Of a stretch of DNA of 7,424 nt, positions 1 to 6,347 are shown one piece after another (positions within the stretch are counted from its first letter, which is position 1; every line of letters starts with the position of its first letter). This DNA is from a bacterium (lineage in GTDB: Bacteria; JAMCPX01). Made by a program: the position numbers and the translations under genes. The notes beneath the pieces were generated by a model. The model worked only from the letters and a program-made list of their open reading frames with translations. It did no database searches and was not told the DNA's origin. The stretch is taken from the NCBI GenBank assembly GCA_021815065.1, contig JAKAHI010000060.1:1-7424 (forward strand), given 5' to 3'.

Positions 1-1310
1 CCCTCTGCCCATTCAAGCCGGGCATCAGAACCGAGCCCCCACGGGTTGCCGTTCGTATCGTTGTTTCTGAATGTTGCGGACAACTCCTGCGGCATCTTGC
101 TCTCGGTCATAACAAGATACCTTCTCATATCTATAATATCCCTGATATGTTCATTTACAACAGGGCAGATCGCCTGACATGCGCCGCACGTTGTACATGC
201 CCAGAGCTCCTGCGGAGAAATGGAAGTGGCTGTATTGTGTTCTTTGGGATGTTCTTTTTTAAAGGCCATGCGCTGCTCACCGGCTGCATCGTCCGCTAGA
301 AGGGCTGTCCTTTGATCGTCCGGCAGTTTTTCGCCGTCTTTTAACTTCAGGATCTTTGGACCGTTTGCTTTCATGTTTTCCTTGATGTTCAGAATAACCT
401 CTCTCGGTGAAAGGATCTTACCCGTATTTGCTGCGGGACAGTCATCCGTACACCGGCCGCATTCCGTACATGCAGGTCCGTCAAGCAGTTGTTTCCACGT
501 TAATTCCTCAAACTTCGAAACACCGAAGGTCTCAACGCCCTCTGCCTCGAAGTTTATGGGCTGAAGCTGCATGGTTTTTTCCGAAAGATTGAGGAAAAAA
601 TTGTTCGGTATTGCACCAAGGATATGCAGGTGCTTTGAGTTCGGAATAAAATCAAGGAAGAATAAAAGCATGAGTACATGCAGCCACCAAATTACCTGGT
701 ATGTTACGGGAGACAAGGGGTTCGTAACATGGAAAAGCTTTATGTACGTACCGGCAAAGAGCATCCAGTTTACTGCACCCGACACAGGCTCATCGGGGTT
801 TACGCCATTGCTTATATTCATGGCAAACAGGGTGAGCATAAGCCCTGTTATAAGACCGAGTATCAAGTAAGAGCCAAAGTGATAGTTCAGCTTTTGGGGA
901 TGTTCTATAAACCTCCTTGCAAGGGACATGAGGATCGCAATGAGGACTGCCGCTGCCATAAAGTCCTGGGAAAAGATGAATAAATTATAGAGGGGATAAC
1001 CTAAAAACTTAAAGGTAAATCCATGCACCAGTCCTCCGGCAAGTATCTCTATCTCTCCGAGCAGCAGGATCATGAATCCCCAGAAGATCATAAAGTGCAT
1101 GATACCGGCATACAGGATATCACCCTTGGGGCGCTTGAAATTCGCGAGCTGAAAGATGGCATTGCGTATCATCATCCATGTCCGCTTACCGATTTGATCG
1201 AACCGGTTTTCCGGTTTACCAAGCAGGACAAACCTTGCCAGGGTGACTACTTTGTAGAAAAAATAGCTTAAGGAAACAATTAAAACTATGGCTACAAAAA
1301 TTGATTGCAT
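1..1310 (-). CDS. Membrane-bound FeS oxidoreductase, probable ETF:menaquinone oxidoreductase (C-terminus beyond the window)
   Basis: The first 436 codons are visible and the frame stays open to the left edge. Residues 1-240 are hydrophobic with about five membrane helices (roughly 3-19, 66-95, 113-131, 147-166, 205-222) and resemble the NarI-like haem b domain; His72 and His211 are candidate haem ligands. Two ferredoxin motifs CxxCxxCxxxCP follow at Cys281/284/287/291 and Cys372/375/378/382, separated by a charged linker. This order matches the DUF224/HdrD-like family called EMO (ETF:methylmenaquinone oxidoreductase), described in Syntrophus, Syntrophomonas and Geobacter. Family members are usually about 650-700 residues and end in two cysteine-rich CCG domains, which would lie outside the window. 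The ATG has an AAGGAGGT site 3-4 nt upstream. It follows etfA by 96 nt on the same strand, so it probably moves electrons from reduced ETF to menaquinone at the cytoplasmic membrane. The family call is firm; the exact acceptor is inferred. Confidence 0.9.
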   Translation of the reverse strand, partial: MQSIFVAIVLIVSLSYFFYKVVTLARFVLLGKPENRFDQIGKRTWMMIRNAIFQLANFKRPKGDILYAGIMHFMIFWGFMILLLGEIEILAGGLVHGFTFKFLGYPLYNLFIFSQDFMAAAVLIAILMSLARRFIEHPQKLNYHFGSYLILGLITGLMLTLFAMNISNGVNPDEPVSGAVNWMLFAGTYIKLFHVTNPLSPVTYQVIWWLHVLMLLFFLDFIPNSKHLHILGAIPNNFFLNLSEKTMQLQPINFEAEGVETFGVSKFEELTWKQLLDGPACTECGRCTDDCPAANTGKILSPREVILNIKENMKANGPKILKLKDGEKLPDDQRTALLADDAAGEQRMAFKKEHPKEHNTATSISPQELWACTTCGACQAICPVVNEHIRDIIDMRRYLVMTESKMPQELSATFRNNDTNGNPWGLGSDARLEWAE

Positions 1311-1336
1311 GTTACCTCCTTATTTGCGGGACAATG

Positions 1337-1369
1337 TACCCCGTTACAGGCACTGCCCTTAACGGGGTA
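1337..1369 (-). other. Perfect 10-bp inverted repeat (RNA hairpin) between etfA and the FeS oxidoreductase gene
   Basis: The arms at 1337-1346 (taccccgtta) and 1360-1369 (taacggggta) are exact reverse complements around a 13-nt loop. The loop contains a second possible pairing (ggca with tgcc). In the minus-strand transcript the stem ends about 17 nt before the Shine-Dalgarno of the FeS oxidoreductase gene. No U-run follows, so it is not a normal intrinsic terminator. An mRNA stability or processing hairpin that sets the ratio of ETF to its membrane partner is more likely, but this role is inferred. Confidence 0.6.
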
Positions 1370-1406
1370 AATGCATTGCCCCTGCTCCAAATGCGTGTAA
1401 AGTTCT

Positions 1407-2384
1407 TTACTTAACTTTCTTGATTTCTTCAACCAATTCAGGCACTGCCTTTGCAAAATCGGCAACAAGTCCGTAGTCCGCTATCTGAAAGATCGGGGCG
1501 TCCGGGTCCTTGTTTATGGCAACGATTGTTTTGGAATCTTTCATGCCTGCAAGGTGCTGGATCGCACCGGATATACCGATCGCTATGTAGAGGTTCGGTG
1601 CAACTATCTTGCCCGTTTGTCCGACCTGAAGATCGTTCGGTACCCATCCTGCATCAACAGCGGCCCTTGAAGCACCTATCGCAGCACCAAAGAGGTCTGC
1701 AAGCTGTTCTATTGTTTTAAATCCTTCGGGCCCTTTCAGTCCTCTTCCGCCGGATATGACCACACTTGCATCCGCCAATTGCGGTCTGGTTGATTTATGC
1801 TCTATGATCTCGAGGGATTTTGCCTTAAGTGCACCCTGGTCTATTTTCACACTGACCGGCGTGACCGGTGATGCCGCAGACACAGCCTCGGCATGTGCAA
1901 ACGCCGTTCCTCTTACCGTCGCAACGATGGTGTCACCGCTTACCTCGACATCCGCAACCATGCTTCCTGCCCACATTGCCCTTGTAAACCCGGAAATTTT
2001 CCCGCCGTCGGTTTTGATCGACAGGATATCGGAAACCATCCCTGCCTTGAGCTTGACAGCAAGTCTTGGAAGAAGGTCCTTGGAGAAGGCAGACGTCGTT
2101 GCAAGGACGAGCCCTGCTGACTGGGATTTGACAGCCTCGAATGCCGCAATTGCATACGCCTCTGCCGTATATCCGGCAAGCGATGCGTCCTCAACGGTTA
2201 TAACGCCGTCAGCGCCAAAACGTGATGCCGCTTCTTTTGCCTTATCGATTCCCGATCCAATAAGCAGAAGGAAAGATTTCCCTGATGTCGCTTTTGCCGT
2301 ATCAATACCTGCCTTAATCGCAGAAAGACTCTGCTTTACCAGATCACCGTTTTTATGTTCGCACAGTATAATTACATTACCCAT
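1407..2384 (-). CDS. etfA: Electron transfer flavoprotein subunit alpha
   Basis: This is the 325-residue alpha subunit of ETF, which binds the FAD that takes electrons from acyl-CoA dehydrogenases. The N-terminal half (about 1-190) is the Rossmann-like ETF domain. The C-terminal half carries the FAD-binding fold, with SGGRG at 211-215, GASRAAVDAG at 237-246, GQTGK at 255-259, and the family signature LYIAIGISGAIQHLAG at 265-280 running on to IVAIN at 287-291. By alignment from memory with human ETF-alpha, Arg240, Gln256, Thr257, Ser272, His277 and Asn291 are the likely FAD contacts, and all are present. Length is normal for bacterial EtfA. The ATG follows a GAGGAGG site that overlaps the etfB stop codon (11-nt gap), implying translational coupling with etfB. 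The product is cytoplasmic and works as a heterodimer with EtfB. Confidence 0.97.
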   Translation of the reverse strand: MGNVIILCEHKNGDLVKQSLSAIKAGIDTAKATSGKSFLLLIGSGIDKAKEAASRFGADGVITVEDASLAGYTAEAYAIAAFEAVKSQSAGLVLATTSAFSKDLLPRLAVKLKAGMVSDILSIKTDGGKISGFTRAMWAGSMVADVEVSGDTIVATVRGTAFAHAEAVSAASPVTPVSVKIDQGALKAKSLEIIEHKSTRPQLADASVVISGGRGLKGPEGFKTIEQLADLFGAAIGASRAAVDAGWVPNDLQVGQTGKIVAPNLYIAIGISGAIQHLAGMKDSKTIVAINKDPDAPIFQIADYGLVADFAKAVPELVEEIKKVK

Positions 2385-2395
2385 TTCAGCCTCCT

Positions 2396-3148
2396 CTATA
2401 TGACCTTTGCTTCGTTCTTTAGTTTGGTTACAAGATCCTGCACGGATTCCACTTTCACCCCGCCCTTTCTCTTGGGTGGCTCTGTCAGTTTTTTAACGGT
2501 AACGCGGGGTTTTACCGCAGCACCGAGGGCATCGACGGTAACTTCTTTTACGGGTTTTTGCTTTGCCTTCATGATATTGGGCAAAGACGCATACCGGGGC
2601 GTATTCAGTCTCAGGTCTGCAGTAATAACACAGGGCAGCTCGACCTCTTTCACCTCAAGTCCGCCGTCAATCTCCCGTGTTACCTTTGCCTTTTTCTTGT
2701 CGTCCGAAATTTCCACTTTTGAAGCAAACGCCGCCTGGGGATACCCGAGGAGCTCGGCAAGCATAAAACCGGCTGCACCCATATCATCGTCAACGGCCTG
2801 TTTGCCAAGAATTATGATGTCGGGCTTTTCCTGCTCAACGACCTTTTGCAGGATATTCGCGACATCGTAAGAATCATAGCTGCCGGTATAGTTGACAAAT
2901 ATGCCTCTGTCCGCCCCCATTGCAAGTGCGGCACGCATCTGTTCGGTAACCACCTTTTCTCCGATGGAAACGACGACGACTTCGCCGGTTTGCTTTTCTT
3001 TTATCCTCAATGCCTCTTCCACGGCGATCTCGTCAAATGGATTCACAACAAACTTCACACCCTCTGTCTGTATCCAGGACCCATCGGGTTTTATCTTGAG
3101 TTTTGCCTCTGGATCACTCACCCTTTTAACAGTTACAAGAATTTTCAC
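2396..3148 (-). CDS. etfB: Electron transfer flavoprotein subunit beta
   Basis: This is the 250-residue beta subunit of ETF. The start MKILVTVKRVSDPEAK is the classic EtfB N-terminus, although the codon is GTG. GKQAVDDDMG at 115-124 matches the nucleotide-loop region that binds AMP in canonical ETFs. The PROSITE-type signature spans about 157-178 (TREIDGG...ELPCVITA). LNTPRYASLPNIMKAK at 181-196 is the recognition loop that docks onto acyl-CoA dehydrogenases. It is very close to the human sequence and supports a group 1, non-bifurcating ETF rather than the bifurcating type with a second FAD. The adjacent quinone-reductase-like gene fits that reading. It lies 17 nt after the fadR stop and 11 nt before etfA, as in an operon. 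Function is secure; the group assignment is inferred from motifs. Confidence 0.97.
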   Translation of the reverse strand: MKILVTVKRVSDPEAKLKIKPDGSWIQTEGVKFVVNPFDEIAVEEALRIKEKQTGEVVVVSIGEKVVTEQMRAALAMGADRGIFVNYTGSYDSYDVANILQKVVEQEKPDIIILGKQAVDDDMGAAGFMLAELLGYPQAAFASKVEISDDKKKAKVTREIDGGLEVKEVELPCVITADLRLNTPRYASLPNIMKAKQKPVKEVTVDALGAAVKPRVTVKKLTEPPKRKGGVKVESVQDLVTKLKNEAKVI

Positions 3149-3160
3149 GGTTACCTCCTC
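3149..3160 (-). promoter_or_regulatory. Strong Shine-Dalgarno that fixes the etfB GTG start
   Basis: GAGGAGGT (complement of 3153-3160) lies 4 nt before GTG at 3148-3146. The codon is GTG, but this near-perfect anti-16S match and the conserved MKILV N-terminus leave little doubt about the start. Confidence 0.85.
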
Positions 3161-3165
3161 TATGG

Positions 3166-3771
3166 TTATTTTTTTATAGCTATACCGTTTATCAAAACTT
3201 CCGTGGCATCTTTGCTGAGCTTTTCGATCGAATACTTAGAGTCGCCCGCAAGAACCCATATCAGCGTCAGTTCATCAAGTGCACCGAACACCATCCTCTT
3301 GATAATACCGGGCATAAGGTGTTTCGCCACGAGCCCTTTTGCCTGGGCATCCCGTATAATACCGGATATAATGTTGAGATATTCTTTGAACTTTATGTTT
3401 TTGTATTCCTTAATGAACTTATTACTCTGTCTTAACTCAACTGATATTACCTCTGCAAGGAATTTATCCTTTTTAATGAGTTCGAAATGAATTTTTATGA
3501 AAGCGCGCAGCTGTTCGATGGGATCGGTGATGGAAGAAAGCCTTTCGTTTACCATTTGTATAATCTGATTCATGCTTTCTTCGAAGAGCGACACGAGGAG
3601 AATGTCCTTGTTCTTAAAATAAAGGTAGATGGTGCCGTCGGCAACGTTTGCCTCCTTTGCAATATCCGATATGCGGGTATTGTAAAATCCCTTCCTGGCA
3701 AAGGTTTTGATAGCCGCCCTCAGTATTTGCTCATGTTTGTCATTTTTCTCGTGATTAACGGTATTTTTCAT
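3166..3771 (-). CDS. fadR: TetR-family transcriptional regulator, FadR (YsiA)-like, fatty-acid degradation repressor
   Basis: The gene encodes 201 residues from the ATG at 3771; an in-frame ATG at 3801 would add 10. The start at 3771 is preferred because 3801 lies inside the predicted -10/operator region. Neither start has a clear Shine-Dalgarno. The N-terminal helix-turn-helix (about residues 34-52, ISDIAKEANVADGTIYLYF) is the TetR DNA-binding domain. VADGTIYLYFKNKD, VELRQSN (111-117) and the general length closely match Bacillus subtilis FadR as I remember it (about 194 residues). That protein represses beta-oxidation genes and is released by long-chain acyl-CoA. In B. subtilis fadR also sits in an operon with etfB and etfA, so both synteny and operator support the call. 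GC content is about 42%, lower than neighbouring genes, which may indicate transfer. Ligand specificity is inferred. Confidence 0.88.
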   Translation of the reverse strand: MKNTVNHEKNDKHEQILRAAIKTFARKGFYNTRISDIAKEANVADGTIYLYFKNKDILLVSLFEESMNQIIQMVNERLSSITDPIEQLRAFIKIHFELIKKDKFLAEVISVELRQSNKFIKEYKNIKFKEYLNIISGIIRDAQAKGLVAKHLMPGIIKRMVFGALDELTLIWVLAGDSKYSIEKLSKDATEVLINGIAIKK

Positions 3772-3786
3772 AGGCAATTGCAATAT

Positions 3787-3804
3787 TGAATGAATAGTCA
3801 TTCA
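3787..3804 (-). promoter_or_regulatory. FadR-type operator, 18-bp palindrome
   Basis: The site reads TGAATGAATAGTCATTCA on the plus strand: 7-bp arms TGAATGA and TCATTCA around a 4-bp centre. It fits the B. subtilis FadR box TGAATGAMTANTCATTCA (recalled from the literature) at every position. It overlaps the -10 region of the fadR-etfBA promoter, so bound repressor would block RNA polymerase and autoregulate the operon. Confidence 0.85.
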
Positions 3805-3822
3805 TTTTAAACTGTTTGTCAA
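3794..3822 (-). promoter_or_regulatory. Predicted sigma70 promoter of the fadR-etfB-etfA operon
   Basis: A perfect TTGACA -35 (complement of 3817-3822) is followed after 17 bp by GACTAT (complement of 3794-3799), a weak -10 that keeps the key A2 and final T. Transcription would start near 3787, a short distance before the ATG at 3771. That placement rules against the upstream ATG at 3801. Confidence 0.55.
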
Positions 3823-3961
3823 GGTGATTTTGACGCAGTGTTTTGTTCCGCGAATGCGGCAGGAAAAGCATGGCGACGTTATTGCGAATCCGTATCCGGA
3901 GGATTAACCCGGAAAATGCAGCCAATACCTCTTTTTTTTACCTCCCTTGACGGACAGCCTG

Positions 3962-5416
3962 TTATAATGACTTCAGGTAAATCGCTATGTTCCTTAATTG
4001 TTCTTTCGTCAACGAAGGGTGATCCGGCATAACGTTATACACTTCCTTTCCGAGAAGAACTTCATGACCGCCGGATTTGAAATGCTTTCCCGGAGTGGCA
4101 ATCTGCGTTTCGAGCCAGCTAATGCTATGCTCCCTTACCCCTTTGTCGCTTAAATCTACGGACATGGTGCCGCCTACTCCCCGAATGGAATGGCAGGACA
4201 GGCAGTCCTGCGATTTCACCAGTTCCATCCCCGTAGACGTTGGTGAACTTGAAGCGGTGGGTATGGTTTCTCCGCTCACGGCACTGACAGAGTAAGGGGG
4301 AAGTTCAGGAGGGCTGATGACGAACGCGGGACCGTGGAGCGATTCTAAAAATGCAACCAATTCTTTTTCTTCTTTTAACGTTAAATGAAGCGGCTTCAGC
4401 ATCTTTGATTTGTTTGTTACGTTTTTGCCGCCTCCTTTATTGAAGAATTCAACGACATTTAATAATCCCTGTATGGCCCCGTTATGCATGTAGTATGGTC
4501 CAACCGCATCTATCAAGCTGGGCGTTCCGAATTTGTCCATATCGGACTCTTTGTGGGTAACGAAATATCTTCCGAGGTCTCTCTGTATCGTACTGGGATC
4601 TTTTATGCCGGCTTTGTAAGCAAAGTAGTGTCTGGCAGCGGCATTGAGCTTTTGTTCTTCTCCGGTTAACGGCAGTTCCGGTACGCCTAATGCATGAAAA
4701 CCGTGGTCGGTGAAAACCGGCCCGTAATGGCACCGGATGCATCCCGCTTTTCCGGTAAACAATTTAAAACCGGCGAGGGCTTGTTTTGACAGTGCGTTTT
4801 TGTCCCCGTTCACATAGCTATAAAAGGGAGTTTGGGTGACAACTATAGTTCTTTCGAAGGAGGCCAGTGCCTGAGCAATCATTTCGGGTGTGATCACGTC
4901 GGAATGGAACACCTGTTTGAACATTTCCCTGTAAACGGGTATTTCATATAACCTTGCCGCTAAATAATTCGGGTGCATGTTCATTTCGAACGGCGCCCCG
5001 ATAGGACCCAGCGCCTGTTCTTCAAGGGAGCCCGCCCTGCCGTCCCAGAATAAATATTTCAGGTATGCCGCGTCAATTACAGAATCAACCGCCCTCCAGT
5101 GCATGGTCGAGGGGAAAGACAGGGATAGCCTTGTCGGAGAGACGAATCCTGCCGCAGGGATATGGCATGTGGAACATGCTATTGCACCGTTGCCCGAAAG
5201 CCTCGGGTCGAAAAACAGCATTTTTCCGAGTTTTATTTTTTCGGGTGTCTGTGGATTGTTTTTAGGAACCGGCACCGGATACGGTTTAAAGCTTTCCAGG
5301 CTAACCGCAAAAGAACTTGCCGGTCTAAGGAGCAATAATAAAACCAGAAGACCCGCGGCGACAAAAACAATGACGCCTATGCTTTTTCTGTTCCGTAAAT
5401 AAGTTTTGTTCAGCAT
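3962..5416 (-). CDS. Tri-haem cytochrome c peroxidase/MauG-family protein with C-terminal cytochrome c domain
   Basis: The 484-residue protein starts with a basic stretch and a hydrophobic segment (about 12-32) that is either a signal peptide or a membrane anchor, so the rest is periplasmic. Residues about 45-365 are the di-haem peroxidase fold. C81xxC84H85 is the peroxidatic haem and C226xxC229H230 the electron-transfer haem, with Met310 in YYMHNG as its likely axial ligand. LFWDGRAGSLEEQALGPI at 122-139 is a family hallmark; Gln134 and Glu144 have the spacing of Gln104/Glu114 in the Pseudomonas enzyme. After a Pro/Ser/Thr-rich linker (about 365-397), a third motif C405xxC408H409 and MPDHPSLT with Met463 form a small class-I-like cytochrome c. 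Ordinary CcpA is about 320-350 residues and lacks this domain. The expected reaction is reduction of H2O2 to water with electrons from the quinone pool or cytochromes. The start has AAGGAGG 10 nt upstream. It is probably monocistronic. Confidence 0.93.
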   Translation of the reverse strand: MLNKTYLRNRKSIGVIVFVAAGLLVLLLLLRPASSFAVSLESFKPYPVPVPKNNPQTPEKIKLGKMLFFDPRLSGNGAIACSTCHIPAAGFVSPTRLSLSFPSTMHWRAVDSVIDAAYLKYLFWDGRAGSLEEQALGPIGAPFEMNMHPNYLAARLYEIPVYREMFKQVFHSDVITPEMIAQALASFERTIVVTQTPFYSYVNGDKNALSKQALAGFKLFTGKAGCIRCHYGPVFTDHGFHALGVPELPLTGEEQKLNAAARHYFAYKAGIKDPSTIQRDLGRYFVTHKESDMDKFGTPSLIDAVGPYYMHNGAIQGLLNVVEFFNKGGGKNVTNKSKMLKPLHLTLKEEKELVAFLESLHGPAFVISPPELPPYSVSAVSGETIPTASSSPTSTGMELVKSQDCLSCHSIRGVGGTMSVDLSDKGVREHSISWLETQIATPGKHFKSGGHEVLLGKEVYNVMPDHPSLTKEQLRNIAIYLKSL

Positions 5417-5437
5417 AACAACGCAACCTCCTTCTTA

Positions 5438-5494
5438 TTAATCTTTTACTCCGTCCGGAAGTCGGCCGTTCCCGGCGGAACCCCTTGCCCTCAT
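5438..5494 (-). CDS. Possible 18-codon upstream ORF in the peroxidase leader
   Basis: Within the predicted leader, ATG at 5494 is preceded by GAGGAA with 6-nt spacing, and the frame (MRARGSAGNGRLPDGVKD) ends in TAA at 5440-5438. The stop falls just before the AAGGAGG of the peroxidase gene, 21 nt from its ATG, a layout typical of a leader peptide whose translation affects the downstream gene. The peptide has no run of a regulatory amino acid and is too short for homology. It also overlaps a small GC-rich hairpin (GTTCC/GGAAC at 5468-5481). It could be chance. Confidence 0.3.
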   Translation of the reverse strand: MRARGSAGNGRLPDGVKD

Positions 5495-5583
5495 TTTACT
5501 TTCCTCGAAAAAAGGGATTCTGCAAAACAATAGGAGTTTTTAAGGGATTTTAGGGGTTTATACGCTTTACACTCATTGTCTGC

Positions 5584-5612
5584 ACTATATTTTGTTTAAA
5601 TTTCGCTGTCAA
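5584..5612 (-). promoter_or_regulatory. Strong predicted sigma70 promoter of the cytochrome c peroxidase gene
   Basis: TTGACA (complement of 5607-5612) is an exact -35. After 17 bp comes TATAGT (complement of 5584-5589), five of six matches to the -10. The expected start near 5577 gives a 5' leader of about 160 nt before the ATG at 5416. I see no clear FNR- or OxyR-type palindrome next to it. Confidence 0.75.
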
Positions 5613-5906
5613 TGTAAACAGGTGAATTTGATTATAACCATGATTTAAGTCCTCTGTATATTACCCGGTGTGTTTCTCTGCAGGTTATTAGAAAAATACC
5701 TTGCCCCCGTGAGAAAGCCCAGCCATTTATGACAGGGACAATAGATGATATTTAACCCGAATAATGCAATAAGGGGGTTTACGGAGCGCATGGTTATTGC
5801 TCATTACATAAACTACCTTATGTCTCAAACACTCTTTTAGGGTTTGGCATGCTCCGTGGGGCAAAATATCTGGCTTTTTTTACGGAATAGTACTATAGAG
5901 ACCTGT
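5613..5906. other. Gene-free region between the peroxidase promoter and the small membrane protein gene
   Basis: There is no convincing coding sequence on either strand. The TTG at 5844 could extend the next gene upstream, but it has no properly spaced Shine-Dalgarno. The right half (5751-5857) contains nested inverted repeats, annotated separately. A TACTAT at 5891-5896 could be a -10 for the downstream gene, but no good -35 is seen. Confidence 0.5.
5754..5857. repeat. Cluster of inverted repeats (potential structured RNA or leader)
   Basis: Three pairings are visible. AACCC at 5754-5758 pairs with GGGTT at 5775-5779. ACGGAGC at 5781-5787 pairs with GCTCCGT at 5851-5857. Inside that span, ACATAA at 5806-5811 pairs with TTATGT at 5818-5823 over a 6-nt loop. 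Together they could fold as one hairpin followed by a long stem with an internal hairpin. There is no T-run that would make any of them a terminator. The function is unknown. Confidence 0.35.
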
Positions 5907-6320
5907 ATGACAGAACAGGAACTCTGGAAAGATCTTGTGAAGGACCCTTCAAACGAGGAACAGCACCAGCGCTATGCAAACGAATGCGTGGAAAACGATC
6001 TTGAAAAACAGGCCCTCCTGCGTTATCAGGGGCTCAAGGCCGCCTATCCCGCACTGTCGGAAAAGTTTATAAAACAATTAACGACAGCCCTTGAGTTCAA
6101 ACTCATGCCCGCTTCCGAGGCAGCAAACGGAGGCGCTGCGGAAAACGGCATGTTAAGACGGTTGAACGGTTTTGTGCATTCTTTGCTGTTGACCGGCGTA
6201 CTTTCTCTGGGATACGGATACATGAAAAAATCGATGCTCGAGATAGTGATAGGCATTATCATGATCGCCGCGTATCTCAGTTACATGGTAAGAAAGTCGT
6301 TCCGTATAGACGGGAGATAA
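5907..6320 (+). CDS. Small hypothetical protein with two C-terminal membrane helices
   Basis: I do not recognise this family. The 137-residue product from ATG 5907 has a hydrophilic, helix-rich N-terminal part (about 1-66), starting MTEQELWKDLVKDPSNEEQH. Its pattern of aromatic and small residues (RYANECVENDLEKQALLRYQGL) resembles a TPR-like helical pair. A short Ala/Gly/Glu linker (about 67-80) precedes two predicted membrane segments (about 88-105 and 109-128), and the protein ends in a basic tail (RKSFRIDGR). This suggests an inner-membrane protein with a cytoplasmic N-terminal helical domain. An in-frame TTG at 5844 would add 21 residues but is poorly supported. The ribosome binding site at 5907 is weak (AGAG about 8 nt upstream), so the start is not certain. 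It stands alone between the peroxidase promoter region and the tRNA gene. Confidence 0.65.
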   Translation: MTEQELWKDLVKDPSNEEQHQRYANECVENDLEKQALLRYQGLKAAYPALSEKFIKQLTTALEFKLMPASEAANGGAAENGMLRRLNGFVHSLLLTGVLSLGYGYMKKSMLEIVIGIIMIAAYLSYMVRKSFRIDGR

Positions 6321-6347
6321 CACATCCGATGAAGAACGGGCGTATCG

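Noticed and set aside
373..1271. Several plus-strand open frames opposite the FeS oxidoreductase gene
   Set aside because: They are shadows: the minus strand carries a continuous frame with membrane helices and two cysteine motifs, while the plus frames show no domain and no ribosome binding sites.
1756..2403. Plus-strand frame of 215 codons opposite etfA
   Set aside because: Its Ala/Ser/Thr-rich product is the antisense reading of a GC-biased conserved gene; EtfA has full signature motifs.
2846..3490. Plus-strand frame of 214 codons across the etfB and fadR genes
   Set aside because: It spans two clearly coding minus-strand genes, and its hydrophobic stretches come from antisense codons.
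3772..3801. ATG at 3801 as the regulator start
   Set aside because: It lies within the FadR box and upstream of the predicted transcription start; the ATG at 3771 gives a length closer to B. subtilis FadR. It remains possible if the promoter call is wrong.
3930..3939. Run of eight T on the plus strand as an intrinsic terminator
   Set aside because: No stable hairpin precedes it on the plus strand, and on the minus strand, where the neighbouring genes are transcribed, it is a run of A.
3838..4032. Short plus-strand frame between fadR and the peroxidase gene
   Set aside because: It overlaps the peroxidase 3' end, has no ribosome binding site and no recognisable motif.
5844..5906. TTG start extending the small membrane protein by 21 residues
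   Set aside because: The AGGG next to it is too close to act as a Shine-Dalgarno, and the extra residues look unrelated to the charged N-terminus that begins at ATG 5907.
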